Source: Streptosporangium pseudovulgare (GTDB lineage: Bacteria > Actinomycetota > Actinomycetes > Streptosporangiales > Streptosporangiaceae). From it: a stretch of 64,000 bases of DNA. The stretch is from the NCBI RefSeq assembly GCF_014648055.1, contig NZ_BMQJ01000020.1:1-64000 (forward strand). The letters are read 5' to 3'. Shown piece by piece: positions 50,781 through 58,988 of the stretch (positions within the stretch are counted from its first letter, which is position 1; every line of letters starts with the position of its first letter). The notes under the pieces were generated by a model. The model had not been told where the DNA came from. It searched no databases and saw only the letters and a list, made by a program, of their open reading frames with translations. Both the position numbers and the translations under genes were made by a program.

Positions 50781-51659
50781 ATGACCACCCAGCCTCCCGG
50801 CGAGCCTGACACCGCTGACACCGCGGCCGTCCCCACCTGTTACCGCCACCCCGGCCGCGAGACCTACGTGCGCTGCCAGCGCTGTGAGCGCCCGATCTGC
50901 CCCGACTGCATGCGGGACGCCTCGGTGGGCTTCCAGTGCCCCGAGTGCGTGGCCGAGGGCGGCAAGACGGTACGGCGGACCCAGGCGGTCTTCGGCGGCA
51001 GGCCGGTCGGCACCCCGTACGTGGTCTGGACGCTCCTGGTGGTGAACGTCCTGGCCTACGGCGCCCAGTTCCTCGACCCTGGGGTGATCGTCACCTTCTC
51101 CACCTTCTCCCCCGCCATCCACGAGGGCGAGTGGTGGCGCCTGGTCACCGGCGCGTTCCTGCACGCGCAGCCGGGACAGGGCTTCTCGATCACCCACATC
51201 CTGTTCAACATGCTGGCGCTGTACGTCATCGGCCCGCAGCTCGAACGCAGCCTCGGCTCACTGCGCTTCCTGGCCCTCTACCTGCTCTCCGCGCTCGGCG
51301 GCTCGGTGGCGATATACCTGTTCGGCATCAACGCGGTGGGCGCCTCGGGTGCGATCTACGGCCTGTTCGGCGCGCTGTTCGTGGTGGGCCGGAAGCTCCG
51401 CTACGACGTCACCGGCGTGCTGTGGCTGATCGGCATCAACGTGCTGCTCACGTTCACCCTCAGCGGCATCAGCTGGCAGGGCCACCTGGGCGGTCTGGTC
51501 GCGGGCGTCGCGGTGGCGGCGATCCTCGTCCACGCCCCGCGCGGGAACCGCAACGCGTTCCAGCTGGCCGGCTGCGTGGCGGTGCTCCTGCTGCTGGTGG
51601 CGGCGGTCGTGCTGCTGCCGCCGATCGCCTACGAGGCGCGGTACGGCCTTCCTGTTTGA
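50781..51659 (+). CDS. Rhomboid family intramembrane serine protease with N-terminal zinc finger
   Basis: A 292-residue rhomboid protease. A B-box-like zinc-binding segment (about residues 13-55) has CYRHPGRETYVRCQRCERPIC and CPDC...CPEC pairs. Six membrane helices follow. The catalytic serine is in VGASGAIYGLFGA and the catalytic histidine in SWQGHLGGLVAG, with HILFNMLALYVIGPQLE as the helix-2 signature. The zinc finger/rhomboid combination is typical of actinobacteria. The ATG lies after GGGGCAGC. Substrates in actinomycetes are largely unknown. A 15-base-pair hairpin separates it from the convergent crgA. Confidence 0.9.
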   Translation: MTTQPPGEPDTADTAAVPTCYRHPGRETYVRCQRCERPICPDCMRDASVGFQCPECVAEGGKTVRRTQAVFGGRPVGTPYVVWTLLVVNVLAYGAQFLDPGVIVTFSTFSPAIHEGEWWRLVTGAFLHAQPGQGFSITHILFNMLALYVIGPQLERSLGSLRFLALYLLSALGGSVAIYLFGINAVGASGAIYGLFGALFVVGRKLRYDVTGVLWLIGINVLLTFTLSGISWQGHLGGLVAGVAVAAILVHAPRGNRNAFQLAGCVAVLLLLVAAVVLLPPIAYEARYGLPV

Positions 51660-51661
51660 TC

Positions 51662-51694
51662 ATCCACACCCTGGGGCTTCCCCAGGGTGTGGAT
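51662..51694. terminator. Terminator between rhomboid and crgA
   Basis: Bases 51662-51676 pair perfectly with 51680-51694 around a 3-base loop. The 15-base-pair stem starts two bases after the rhomboid stop codon and lies 17 bases from the crgA stop codon, so it serves both convergent genes. Confidence 0.75.
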
Positions 51695-51710
51695 AACCCT
51701 GTGGAAAGAA

Positions 51711-51956
51711 CTAACGCCAGCGGGTGGACAGCACCACACCGAAGATGATGAAAACGAACCCGATGAACAGGTTCCAGTTGCCGAGGGCGCCGATGAGGGG
51801 CGCGGTGGGGGCCACATAGTAGACGGCGATCCACAGGATGCCGATGATCCAGGAGGCCACCATGACCGGCGCGAGCCAGCGCGGGCTCACCTTGACCGTC
51901 TGGGCCGTCTGCGGCGGCGTGTAGACCGCCTTCTTACGAGTCTTGGACTTGGGCAC
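51711..51956 (-). CDS. crgA: Cell division protein CrgA
   Basis: An 81-residue membrane protein of the CrgA family, which coordinates FtsZ-ring dynamics and peptidoglycan synthesis at actinobacterial septa. The basic N-terminus MPKSKTRKKAVYTPP is followed by two membrane helices (about residues 28-48 and 58-78) with a short outer loop APTAPLIGALGNWN. The conserved PRWLAPVM and IGFVFIIFGVVLSTRWR segments fit the family. The GTG at 51956 has GGAGA upstream. The position next to the sortase and pknB operon is as in Streptomyces and Mycobacterium. Confidence 0.9.
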   Translation of the reverse strand: MPKSKTRKKAVYTPPQTAQTVKVSPRWLAPVMVASWIIGILWIAVYYVAPTAPLIGALGNWNLFIGFVFIIFGVVLSTRWR

Positions 51957-52162
51957 TGGGTTCTCCTGCGTCAACCCTGCGCGGTCCGGATCGTGCGCAG
52001 GCCGTGTAGCCAGCGTAGTCGCTGGTGGGTGAAGACCCGAGTAAGAATAGACCGCACACATGGGACATGGCGATCCCACGGGCGATCAGCATGGGGCAAA
52101 CCTTGCGCCAACGGCGCGCTTCGCTCCGGTCCCGGGCCGCCTCTCCCGCCTAGCCTGGGCGA

Positions 52163-53011
52163 ATGAGAGCCGCGCTGAGAGCCCTGGGGGAGACGGGCAT
52201 CACACTGGGCGCGGTCCTGCTGCTCTTCTGCGCCTACCTCGTCTGGGGGACCGGCTCCTACACGGGTGAGCAGCAGACGCTGCTGCGCAGACAGCTCGTC
52301 GAGGCCAGGAAGAACATCGTGCGGACCGGCCGGCTCGGCGAGGTCGAGGTGGGCGGGGCGCTGGCCATGCTGCGGATCCCCCGGCTCGGCGATCTCTACC
52401 GGTACGCCGTGGTGGAGGGCGTCGGCTGGGAGCAGCTCCGGATGGGGCCCGGCCACTACCCCGGCTCCGCCCTGCCCGGAAAAGTTGGAAATTTCGTTAT
52501 TTCGGGGCACCGAACCACCTATGCCGCCCCGTTCAACCGCCTTGACGAGCTCCGCCGGGGCGACTACATCGTGGTCGACGCCCGCGATGCCCGCTACACC
52601 TACCGGGTCACCGGCAAGCGCGTGGTCGATCCCACCGACATCGACGTCATCGCCCCGAACCCCGCCCATCCCGATCGCAGGCCGACCAGAGCCCTGATCA
52701 CGCTGTCCACCTGCCACCCGGAGTACTCCGCCGCCCAGCGGCTGGTCGTCACCGGCGAGCTGGAGGGACGCCGGGACCACCGCCCCTGGAGGGCGGGCCG
52801 GAAGCAGGAGCCGTCGCGGGCCGATCGGAAGCCGGAACCACCGCGGGCCGACCGCCCACCGGACGGCCCGGCCGCGGGAACGGGCGTGAAGGGAGACCAC
52901 GCCGCAGACGGGCACTCCACGGACGGTCCGGCGGGCGGGCACTCCACGGACGGCCCGGCGGACGGGCGTCCCGCGCACGGCCCGGCGGGCGGGCACGACA
53001 CGAGCGGATGA
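52163..53011 (+). CDS. Class E sortase
   Basis: A 282-residue membrane-bound transpeptidase that attaches LAXTG-type proteins to the cell wall. The N-terminal membrane anchor is at about residues 12-30. The sortase barrel contains the catalytic H116 (ISGHRTTY), C184 (TLSTCHPEYSAAQR) and R193. After residue 202 there is a long Pro/Gly/Asp/Arg-rich tail of about 80 residues containing repeated GHSTDGPAGG units, absent from typical class E sortases. TAGCCT lies six bases before the ATG, so the message is probably leaderless. It is followed by a 52-residue membrane protein gene and pabA. Confidence 0.9.
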   Translation: MRAALRALGETGITLGAVLLLFCAYLVWGTGSYTGEQQTLLRRQLVEARKNIVRTGRLGEVEVGGALAMLRIPRLGDLYRYAVVEGVGWEQLRMGPGHYPGSALPGKVGNFVISGHRTTYAAPFNRLDELRRGDYIVVDARDARYTYRVTGKRVVDPTDIDVIAPNPAHPDRRPTRALITLSTCHPEYSAAQRLVVTGELEGRRDHRPWRAGRKQEPSRADRKPEPPRADRPPDGPAAGTGVKGDHAADGHSTDGPAGGHSTDGPADGRPAHGPAGGHDTSG

Positions 53012-53021
53012 GGAGGGTCGC

Positions 53022-53180
53022 GTGTACGGGTGGATCTGGCGGCTGCTTCCCGGCGGCCCCGTCGGGAAGACGGTCACGGCGCTGACACTGGCCGGGCTGG
53101 CGGTGGCCGTACTCTGGTTTCTCGTGTTCCCCTGGATGGAGACCCGGATTCCCTTCGACCACGTCACGATGGTCCCATGA
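53022..53180 (+). CDS. Small single-pass membrane protein between sortase and pabA
   Basis: A 52-residue protein starting MYGWIWRLLPGGPVGKTV, with one membrane helix at about residues 18-40 (LTLAGLAVAVLWFLVFPW) and a short outer tail. GAGGAGGG lies just upstream of the GTG. The stop codon overlaps the ATG of the next gene (ATGA), so it is translated with it. Small membrane proteins of this kind are found at the same position in other actinomycetes, suggesting a link to the sortase. It falls below usual gene-length cut-offs. Confidence 0.75.
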   Translation: MYGWIWRLLPGGPVGKTVTALTLAGLAVAVLWFLVFPWMETRIPFDHVTMVP

Positions 53181-53815
53181 CCCCGCGCCACCCGATGGCC
53201 CCGCGCCGGCCGGGGACGGCGCCGCGCGTCCTCGTCGTGGACAACCACGACAGCTTCGTCCACACGATCGTCCAGTACCTCCGCGAGCTGGGCGCCTCCT
53301 GTGACGTCCGCCCGCGCGACCTGGTCGCGGCCGAGGACGCCGACGGGTTCGACGGGGTCCTGATCAGCCCCGGCCCCGGCACCCCCGAGGACGCCGGGGT
53401 GAGCGTCCCGCTCGTGATCCGCTGCCGGGACCGCGGCCTGCCGCTGCTCGGTGTCTGCCTCGGCCACCAGGCCATCGCCGTGGCCCACGGCGCGACCGTC
53501 GCGCGGGCCCCCGAGCTGATGCACGGCCGGACCAGCGCGGTCGCCCACGACGGCAGCGGGGTCTTCGCCGGGTTGCCGTCCCCGGTCACCATGACCCGCT
53601 ACCACTCGCTGGCCGTCGTCCCGGGAACCGTACCGGCCGACCTCCGGGTGACCGCGACCACCGCGGACGGCACGGTGATGGGCCTGCGGCACCGTACCGC
53701 GCCCGTCGAGGGCGTGCAGTTCCACCCGGAGTCGGTGGTCTCCGAGCACGGTCACCGGCTGCTCGGAAACTGGCTCGGCGAGGTCTGTAACACCCGCGTC
53801 CGCCTGAACGACTAA
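53177..53815 (+). CDS. pabA: Anthranilate/aminodeoxychorismate synthase glutamine amidotransferase subunit
   Basis: A 212-residue class I glutamine amidotransferase that releases ammonia from glutamine for anthranilate or aminodeoxychorismate synthesis. The nucleophile is the Cys in LLGVCLGHQAIA and the His-Glu pair is in VQFHPESVVSEHG. The N-terminal VLVVDNHDSFVHTIVQYL is typical of TrpG/PabA. The partner chorismate-binding subunit is not nearby, as is usual at this conserved locus. The ATG overlaps the stop of the preceding small membrane gene. It may serve both tryptophan and folate pathways. Confidence 0.9.
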   Translation: MTPRHPMAPRRPGTAPRVLVVDNHDSFVHTIVQYLRELGASCDVRPRDLVAAEDADGFDGVLISPGPGTPEDAGVSVPLVIRCRDRGLPLLGVCLGHQAIAVAHGATVARAPELMHGRTSAVAHDGSGVFAGLPSPVTMTRYHSLAVVPGTVPADLRVTATTADGTVMGLRHRTAPVEGVQFHPESVVSEHGHRLLGNWLGEVCNTRVRLND

Positions 53816-53820
53816 CCAGT

Positions 53821-53859
53821 GAGCCCTTCCGCCATCGCCCCCGAGTGACGGAAGGGCTC
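53821..53859 (+). terminator. Terminator of pabA
   Basis: GAGCCCTTCCG at 53821-53831 pairs perfectly with 53849-53859, extended inward with one mismatch. The hairpin begins six bases after the pabA stop codon. Confidence 0.7.
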
Positions 53860-53915
53860 ACCGTTCTCTCCGGCTCTCTCCGGCCCGGAACGGCTCGCGC
53901 GGTCCGTGAACGACG

Positions 53916-53943
53916 AGGGGCCCCGCCGTACGGCGGGGCCCCT
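53916..53943. terminator. 28-base perfect palindrome, terminator of pknB
   Basis: AGGGGCCCCGCCGT and its exact complement form a 28-base palindrome that can fold into a long GC-rich hairpin. It lies 24 bases beyond the pknB stop codon on the minus strand and carries the same GCCGTACGGC core as other terminators in this window. Confidence 0.7.
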
Positions 53944-53966
53944 TCATCGTGGTGCCGACCGGTCGC

Positions 53967-55883
53967 TCAGTTCCCGTCGCCGGGCGGCGGGTTGTCGAAG
54001 ACGTCGCCGCCGCCGCCGTCGTCCTGGCCGCCGCCGTCACCCCATCCGTCGTCGGTGTTGGTGTCGTCCGGCTGGGGCTCGTCGCCGGTGGTCGGATCGT
54101 CGCTCGGGGTCGACGGCTGCTGGGTCGGCTGCGGCGCCTCGCCGCTGGACACGACCAGCGTGATCGTGGTGCCCGGCTGGACCTTCGTCCCCGCTTCGGG
54201 ACCCTGACTGAGGACGGTGTCCTTGGGCAGCTCGCTCGCCTGCGGGACGACCTTGACCTTCAGCCCGGCCTGCTGCAGCAGCCGCTTGGCGTCCTGGACC
54301 GTGAGGGTGGCCACGCTCGGCACCTCCACGGCCGCCTTGGGCACGTAGAGCCGGACGGTGCTGCCCTTGGCGGCCCGCTTGCCCGCCTCGGGGTCGGTCT
54401 TGAAGACGACGCCCTCCTTGCCGCTGGAGACCTGGGGAACCACGCTGACCTTGAAGTTCTTGGCCTCCAGCGCGGAGGTGGCCTCCTCGGTGGTCATGCT
54501 GACCACGTCGGGCACCGCGACCTTCTCCAGGCCCTTGGAGACGGTGAGGACGACCTCGCTGCCCTTGTCCACCTCGGTTTCGGCCGGCGGGTCGGTGTCG
54601 ATGACCGCGCCCTTCTCCATCTCCTCGTCGTACTTCTCGACGACCTTGACCTTGAGCCCCATATCGGTGAGCGTCTTGTTCGCCGCCTCCTCGGTCTGCG
54701 AGACCAGCGAGGGGATCTTCACCTTGCTGCCCTTGGCGGTGTCGCCGGGGTCGCTCAGGAACATGTAGCCCACGCCGATGAAGGCGCCGATGATCAGCAG
54801 CGGGACCAGGATCCACGCGGCGGTCTTGACCGCGGCGTTGCCGTTGCCCTGCTGGCGGCGCCGGCCGCGCTCGCCGCCTCCGCCCCCGCCGGCCACCTCG
54901 GTGCCGTACTCGTACGCCGGGACGGCGGTGGTGCGCTGGGTGGCCGGGCCGGGGACGCCGGCCTGGGTCTGCTGCATGGTCCGGGTGGCGGAGCCGTAGT
55001 TGTTGGTGATCGCCATCGTCTGGGGGTCCATCGGCATCCCGGACAGCGCCCGCTGGATGTCGGCCCGCATCTCCCCGGCGTTCTGGTAGCGGTGCGCCGG
55101 GTCCTTGGCCATCGCCTTGAGCACGATGGCGTCGGCCCACTTGGGGATCTCGGGGTCGATCTGCGACGGCGGGATCGGATCCTCGCGGACGTGCTGGTAC
55201 GCGATCGCCACGGGGGAGTCGCCGGTGAACGGCGGCTGCCCGGTCAGCAGCTCGTACAGCACGCAGCCGGTGGAGTACAGGTCGCTGCGGGCGTCGACGC
55301 GCTCGCCCCGGGCCTGCTCCGGCGACAGGTACTGGGCGGTGCCGATGACCTGCGCGGTCTGCGTCATGGTCGCGGCCGAGTCGGCCATCGCGCGGGCGAT
55401 GCCGAAGTCCATGACCTTGACGTCGCCGTTACGGGTGATCATGATGTTCGCCGGCTTGATGTCCCGGTGGACGATGCCGCCGCGGTGGCTGTAGTCCAGC
55501 GCCCGCAGGATCCCGTCGACCAGCTCGGCCGCCCGCTCGGGCATCAGCCGCCGGTCGGCGCGCAGCAGGTCGCGCAGCGTGCGGCCGTCGACGTACTCCA
55601 TCACGATGTACGGCACCGGCGCGCCGTCCGTGACGTCCTCACCGGTGTCGTAGACCGCGACGATGGACGGGTGGTTCAGTGACGCGGCGGACTGCGCCTC
55701 CCGGCGGAACCTCGCCTGGAAGATGTGGTCCCTGGCGAGGTCCGCGCGGAGAGTCTTGATGGCGACGACCCGGTCCAGCCGGATGTCTCGAGCGCGGTAC
55801 ACCTCGGCCATGCCGCCGCGTCCGACGACGCCGTCGAGCTCGTAGCGATCGCCGAGGCGTCGGGGCTGAGTCATTTCCTGCAC
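53967..55883 (-). CDS. pknB: PASTA-domain serine/threonine protein kinase PknB
   Basis: A 638-residue transmembrane kinase that couples peptidoglycan status to growth and division. The glycine loop GRGGMAEVYRARD, ATP lysine K43, catalytic D141 (VHRDIKPANIM) and DFG are present. A membrane helix at about 338-360 is followed by three PASTA repeats that bind muropeptides and lipid II. The extracellular C-terminus continues for about 60 residues of Asp/Gly/Pro/Gln-rich sequence. Mycobacterial and Streptomyces PknB usually have four PASTA units. It is the last gene of the operon after pknA, with a 73-base gap. The GTG at 55883 or an ATG three codons later could be the start. Confidence 0.95.
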   Translation of the reverse strand: MQEMTQPRRLGDRYELDGVVGRGGMAEVYRARDIRLDRVVAIKTLRADLARDHIFQARFRREAQSAASLNHPSIVAVYDTGEDVTDGAPVPYIVMEYVDGRTLRDLLRADRRLMPERAAELVDGILRALDYSHRGGIVHRDIKPANIMITRNGDVKVMDFGIARAMADSAATMTQTAQVIGTAQYLSPEQARGERVDARSDLYSTGCVLYELLTGQPPFTGDSPVAIAYQHVREDPIPPSQIDPEIPKWADAIVLKAMAKDPAHRYQNAGEMRADIQRALSGMPMDPQTMAITNNYGSATRTMQQTQAGVPGPATQRTTAVPAYEYGTEVAGGGGGGERGRRRQQGNGNAAVKTAAWILVPLLIIGAFIGVGYMFLSDPGDTAKGSKVKIPSLVSQTEEAANKTLTDMGLKVKVVEKYDEEMEKGAVIDTDPPAETEVDKGSEVVLTVSKGLEKVAVPDVVSMTTEEATSALEAKNFKVSVVPQVSSGKEGVVFKTDPEAGKRAAKGSTVRLYVPKAAVEVPSVATLTVQDAKRLLQQAGLKVKVVPQASELPKDTVLSQGPEAGTKVQPGTTITLVVSSGEAPQPTQQPSTPSDDPTTGDEPQPDDTNTDDGWGDGGGQDDGGGGDVFDNPPPGDGN

Positions 55884-55956
55884 TGTCCCTTACCGTTCAT
55901 CTTGGGTGCCGGTGATCCCTTGGTCCACCGGTGTCCATCATCGACCCCGTGCCACA

Positions 55957-57519
55957 TTACGTCTCCCCGTTCGGCGGGTCTGTTTCGCCGGGGTCGGGGG
56001 TGGTGCTGGTCGTGGTGCTCGGCGTCGCCGGAGGGGCGGTGGGGGTCGGGGGCGGAGGCGGGGCGGTCGGAGTGGGGCTGGGTGTCGGCGACGTGCTCGG
56101 CCGGGCGCTGGGCGTGGCCGATGTGCTTACGGTAGCCGACGGCGTGGACGAAGGCCGGTGCTGCTTCGTCGGCACGGCCGACGGCCGGCTCCGGACCGGC
56201 CGGGGGCGTGTCGGCGTGGGCGACGGGGAGGTTGTGACGGTCGGGCTGGCCGGGATGACCGACCCGCCGGTGCCCCGGTCGACGTTCCGGTTCGCCAGGT
56301 CCTGGGCGGTCAGCGCGCCCAGCCCGACGGCCGCCGCGCACCCCACCACCGTGGCGGCGATCACCGTCGTACGGCGCAGCCCCCGCCGGGAGCGCCGCGC
56401 ACCGTGCGCCGGACCGTGCGCCGCGCCGCCCGCGGTCTCCGCGCCGAGGCCGTACGGGTCCGCGCCCGCGACGCCCGGGTCCGAGATCCCCGAGCCCGCG
56501 ACACCCGCGCCGGCGCCCGCGACGACCGCGCCCGCGGCACCCGCGGCGTCCGTGTCCGCGTCGCCCGCCCCGGCCGGGCCGACCGGGGTCTGCGCTCCGG
56601 CGTCCCCGCCCGCCGGAGCGGGCACGACGTCGCGCGGCCACTCGCTCGCGGGCTCCGCCCGCCACCCGTGCGGGTCGGTCAGCAGGGCCAGTCCGGCCGC
56701 GCCGGTCGCGGTGAGCGACTCGCGCAGCGCGCGGGCCCGGCCGGCCAGGTCCTCGGCCCCGTCCGGACGGCTGCCGGGGTCCTTGGCCAGGCACCGCATC
56801 ACCAGGTCCCGCACCGCCTGCGGCACGCTCTCGGGCAGCGGCGGCGGCTCCTGGCCGATGTGCATGAGCGCGATCGCCACCTGCGTCTCGGAGACGAACG
56901 GCGGCCGGCCCGCGAGGCACTCGTAGGCGACCACGCCGAGCGAGTAGACGTCGGTGGCGACGGTCAGCCGCTCCCCTGACGCCTGCTCGGGGCTGACGTA
57001 CTGGGCGGTGCCCAGGACGGTGCCCGTCTGTGTCATGGGCGCGGCCTCCAGCGCCCGGGCGATGCCGAAGTCGGTGATCTTCACCGTTCCGGTCTCGGTG
57101 ACCAGCAGGTTGCCCGGCTTGATGTCGCGGTGGATGATCCCGGACCGGTGCGCGGCCGCGAGGGCCCGGGCGGTCTGCTCGACCATGTCCAGGGTGTCCT
57201 CGGCGCTCAGCGGGCCGGAACGCTTCAGGATGGTCGCCAGCGACTCGCCGGGGACCAGCTCCATCACGAGGTAGGCGACGTCGTCGGCCTCGCCGTAGTC
57301 GAAGACCTGGGCGATGCCGGGGTCGGACAGACCGGCCGCGATCCTGGCCTCCATGCGGAACCGCTCGCGGAAGTCGGGGTCCGCCGCCACGTGGCGGCGC
57401 AACAGCTTCACCGCCACCTCGCGGCCCAGCAGCTCGTCGCGGGCCCGCCAGACCTCGCCCATGCCGCCCGTCGCGATCCGCCCCAGCGGGCGGTATCGGC
57501 CCCCGAGCAACGCGGTCAT
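55957..57519 (-). CDS. pknA: Serine/threonine protein kinase PknA
   Basis: A 520-residue Hanks-type kinase, partner of PknB in control of cell shape and division. The N-terminal kinase domain (1-270) carries RIATGGMGEVWRARD, VAVKLLRRH, IHRDIKPGNLL and KITDFGIAR. An Ala/Gly-rich linker leads to a membrane helix (about residues 380-400) and a Pro/Ser/Thr-rich outer tail without PASTA domains. The ATG overlaps the pbpA stop codon by four bases, so it is translationally coupled. Mycobacterial PknA is shorter; the extended linker and tail are typical of filamentous actinomycetes. Confidence 0.9.
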   Translation of the reverse strand: MTALLGGRYRPLGRIATGGMGEVWRARDELLGREVAVKLLRRHVAADPDFRERFRMEARIAAGLSDPGIAQVFDYGEADDVAYLVMELVPGESLATILKRSGPLSAEDTLDMVEQTARALAAAHRSGIIHRDIKPGNLLVTETGTVKITDFGIARALEAAPMTQTGTVLGTAQYVSPEQASGERLTVATDVYSLGVVAYECLAGRPPFVSETQVAIALMHIGQEPPPLPESVPQAVRDLVMRCLAKDPGSRPDGAEDLAGRARALRESLTATGAAGLALLTDPHGWRAEPASEWPRDVVPAPAGGDAGAQTPVGPAGAGDADTDAAGAAGAVVAGAGAGVAGSGISDPGVAGADPYGLGAETAGGAAHGPAHGARRSRRGLRRTTVIAATVVGCAAAVGLGALTAQDLANRNVDRGTGGSVIPASPTVTTSPSPTPTRPRPVRSRPSAVPTKQHRPSSTPSATVSTSATPSARPSTSPTPSPTPTAPPPPPTPTAPPATPSTTTSTTPDPGETDPPNGET

Positions 57520-58988
57520 CGTCTCAGCACCGCTTCCATCACGCTCTTGGCGATGGGGGCGGCGGTGTGACCGCCGGTGGCCTCGCCACCGGCGCTCCCG
57601 GACTCCACGATGAGCGCGACCGCGATCTTCGGGTCCTCGGCGGGGGCAAAGGAGATGAACCAGGCGTGCGGGTCACGGCCGTCGGCGGTCTCGGCGGTTC
57701 CGGTCTTGCCCCCGACGGTGACGCCCGGGACCTTCGCGGCGCCGGCGGTGCCGATGTCGACGACGTTGACCATCATCTCCTTGAGCTTGGCCGCGGTCTC
57801 CTCGCTGACGGCGGTGGACAGCTCTTCGGGGTCGGCGGACTCGATCTCGTTGCCCTCGGCGTCGGCGACCTTGTTCACCAGGTAGGGCTTCATCACCACG
57901 CCGTTGTTGGCGATGCCCGCGGCGATCATGGCCATCTGCAGCGGGGTCATCTGGTTGCTGCGCTGGCCGATGGCGGTCTGGGCGAGCGCGGCCTTGTCGG
58001 CGTCGAGGTCCTCGTCGCCGCGGAGCCTGCTGCCCGCGACCGCGAGCGGGATGCTCAGCGGCTCGCCGCCGATGCCGAACTTCTCCGACTGCTTCTGAAG
58101 CGCGTCGTAGCCGAGGTCCATGGCCATCTTGCCGAACGGCGTGTTGCAGGACTTCTCCAGCGCGAACGACAGCGTCACCCGACCGGCGCCGCACGCCGCG
58201 CCGGCGTAGTTGGGCAGATCGTGGGTGGTGTTGGGCAGGTCGAGCACCTGTGGGGCGTCGATCTGGCTCTGCGGCCCGAGGCTGTCGTCGCTTTCGAGGT
58301 AGGCGGCCATGGTGACCACCTTGAAGGTCGAGCCCGGCGGGTAGGTGCGCTCGATCGCCCGGTTGACCAGCGGCTTGTCGGCGTTCTTGTCCAGCTTGTT
58401 GTACGCCCTGTTGACGTCGGCCTTGTTGGGCTTGGCCAGCGGGTTGGGGTCATAGGACGGCACCGAGACCATGGCGCGGATCGCCCCGGTCTTCGGCTCG
58501 ATCGCGACCAGCGCGCCCTTCTTGCCGCTGGCGCTCAGCGCCTCGTAGGCCGCCTCCTGGGCCTTGGGATCGATCGTCAGGTCGACGTTGGCGCCCTTGG
58601 TCTTCTTGCCGCTGAAAAGGTCGATGCCGCGCCGGATCAGCAGGTCGGCGCTGGAGCCGTTGAGCAGGCCGTTCTCGGCGCGCTCCATGTCGCGCTCGCT
58701 CTCGGGCGCGAAGAAGCCGGTGATGGGCGCGTAGACCTTGCCGCCGGGGTAGCGGCGCTCGAACCGGAAGTCCTTGTTGACGCCGGTGTCGACGGACTCG
58801 GCGAGCACCTTGTCGCCGGCGGTGATCCGGCCGCGCTCGACCTCGTAGCGGTTGTAGAAGTTGCGGTCGTTGCGCGAGTCGGCGCTCAGCTTGTCCGCCT
58901 TGACGGCCTGCAGGTAGTTCACGTTGAACATGAGCAGGCCGAACATGAGCAGACAGGCGATGGCGACGCGCTTGAGGGGACCGTTCAT
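57516..58988 (-). CDS. pbpA: Penicillin-binding protein PbpA (class B transpeptidase)
   Basis: A 490-residue monofunctional transpeptidase that cross-links peptidoglycan together with RodA. The N-terminal membrane anchor is at about residues 6-26. The active-site motifs are SxxK in PPGSTFKVVTM, SxN as EKSCNTPFGKM, and KTG in VGGKTGTAET. The PBP dimerisation domain lies in between. It overlaps rodA by four bases (ATGA) and pknA by four, so all three are translated in series. It is the known substrate class of PknB/PstP in mycobacteria. Confidence 0.95.
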   Translation of the reverse strand: MNGPLKRVAIACLLMFGLLMFNVNYLQAVKADKLSADSRNDRNFYNRYEVERGRITAGDKVLAESVDTGVNKDFRFERRYPGGKVYAPITGFFAPESERDMERAENGLLNGSSADLLIRRGIDLFSGKKTKGANVDLTIDPKAQEAAYEALSASGKKGALVAIEPKTGAIRAMVSVPSYDPNPLAKPNKADVNRAYNKLDKNADKPLVNRAIERTYPPGSTFKVVTMAAYLESDDSLGPQSQIDAPQVLDLPNTTHDLPNYAGAACGAGRVTLSFALEKSCNTPFGKMAMDLGYDALQKQSEKFGIGGEPLSIPLAVAGSRLRGDEDLDADKAALAQTAIGQRSNQMTPLQMAMIAAGIANNGVVMKPYLVNKVADAEGNEIESADPEELSTAVSEETAAKLKEMMVNVVDIGTAGAAKVPGVTVGGKTGTAETADGRDPHAWFISFAPAEDPKIAVALIVESGSAGGEATGGHTAAPIAKSVMEAVLRR

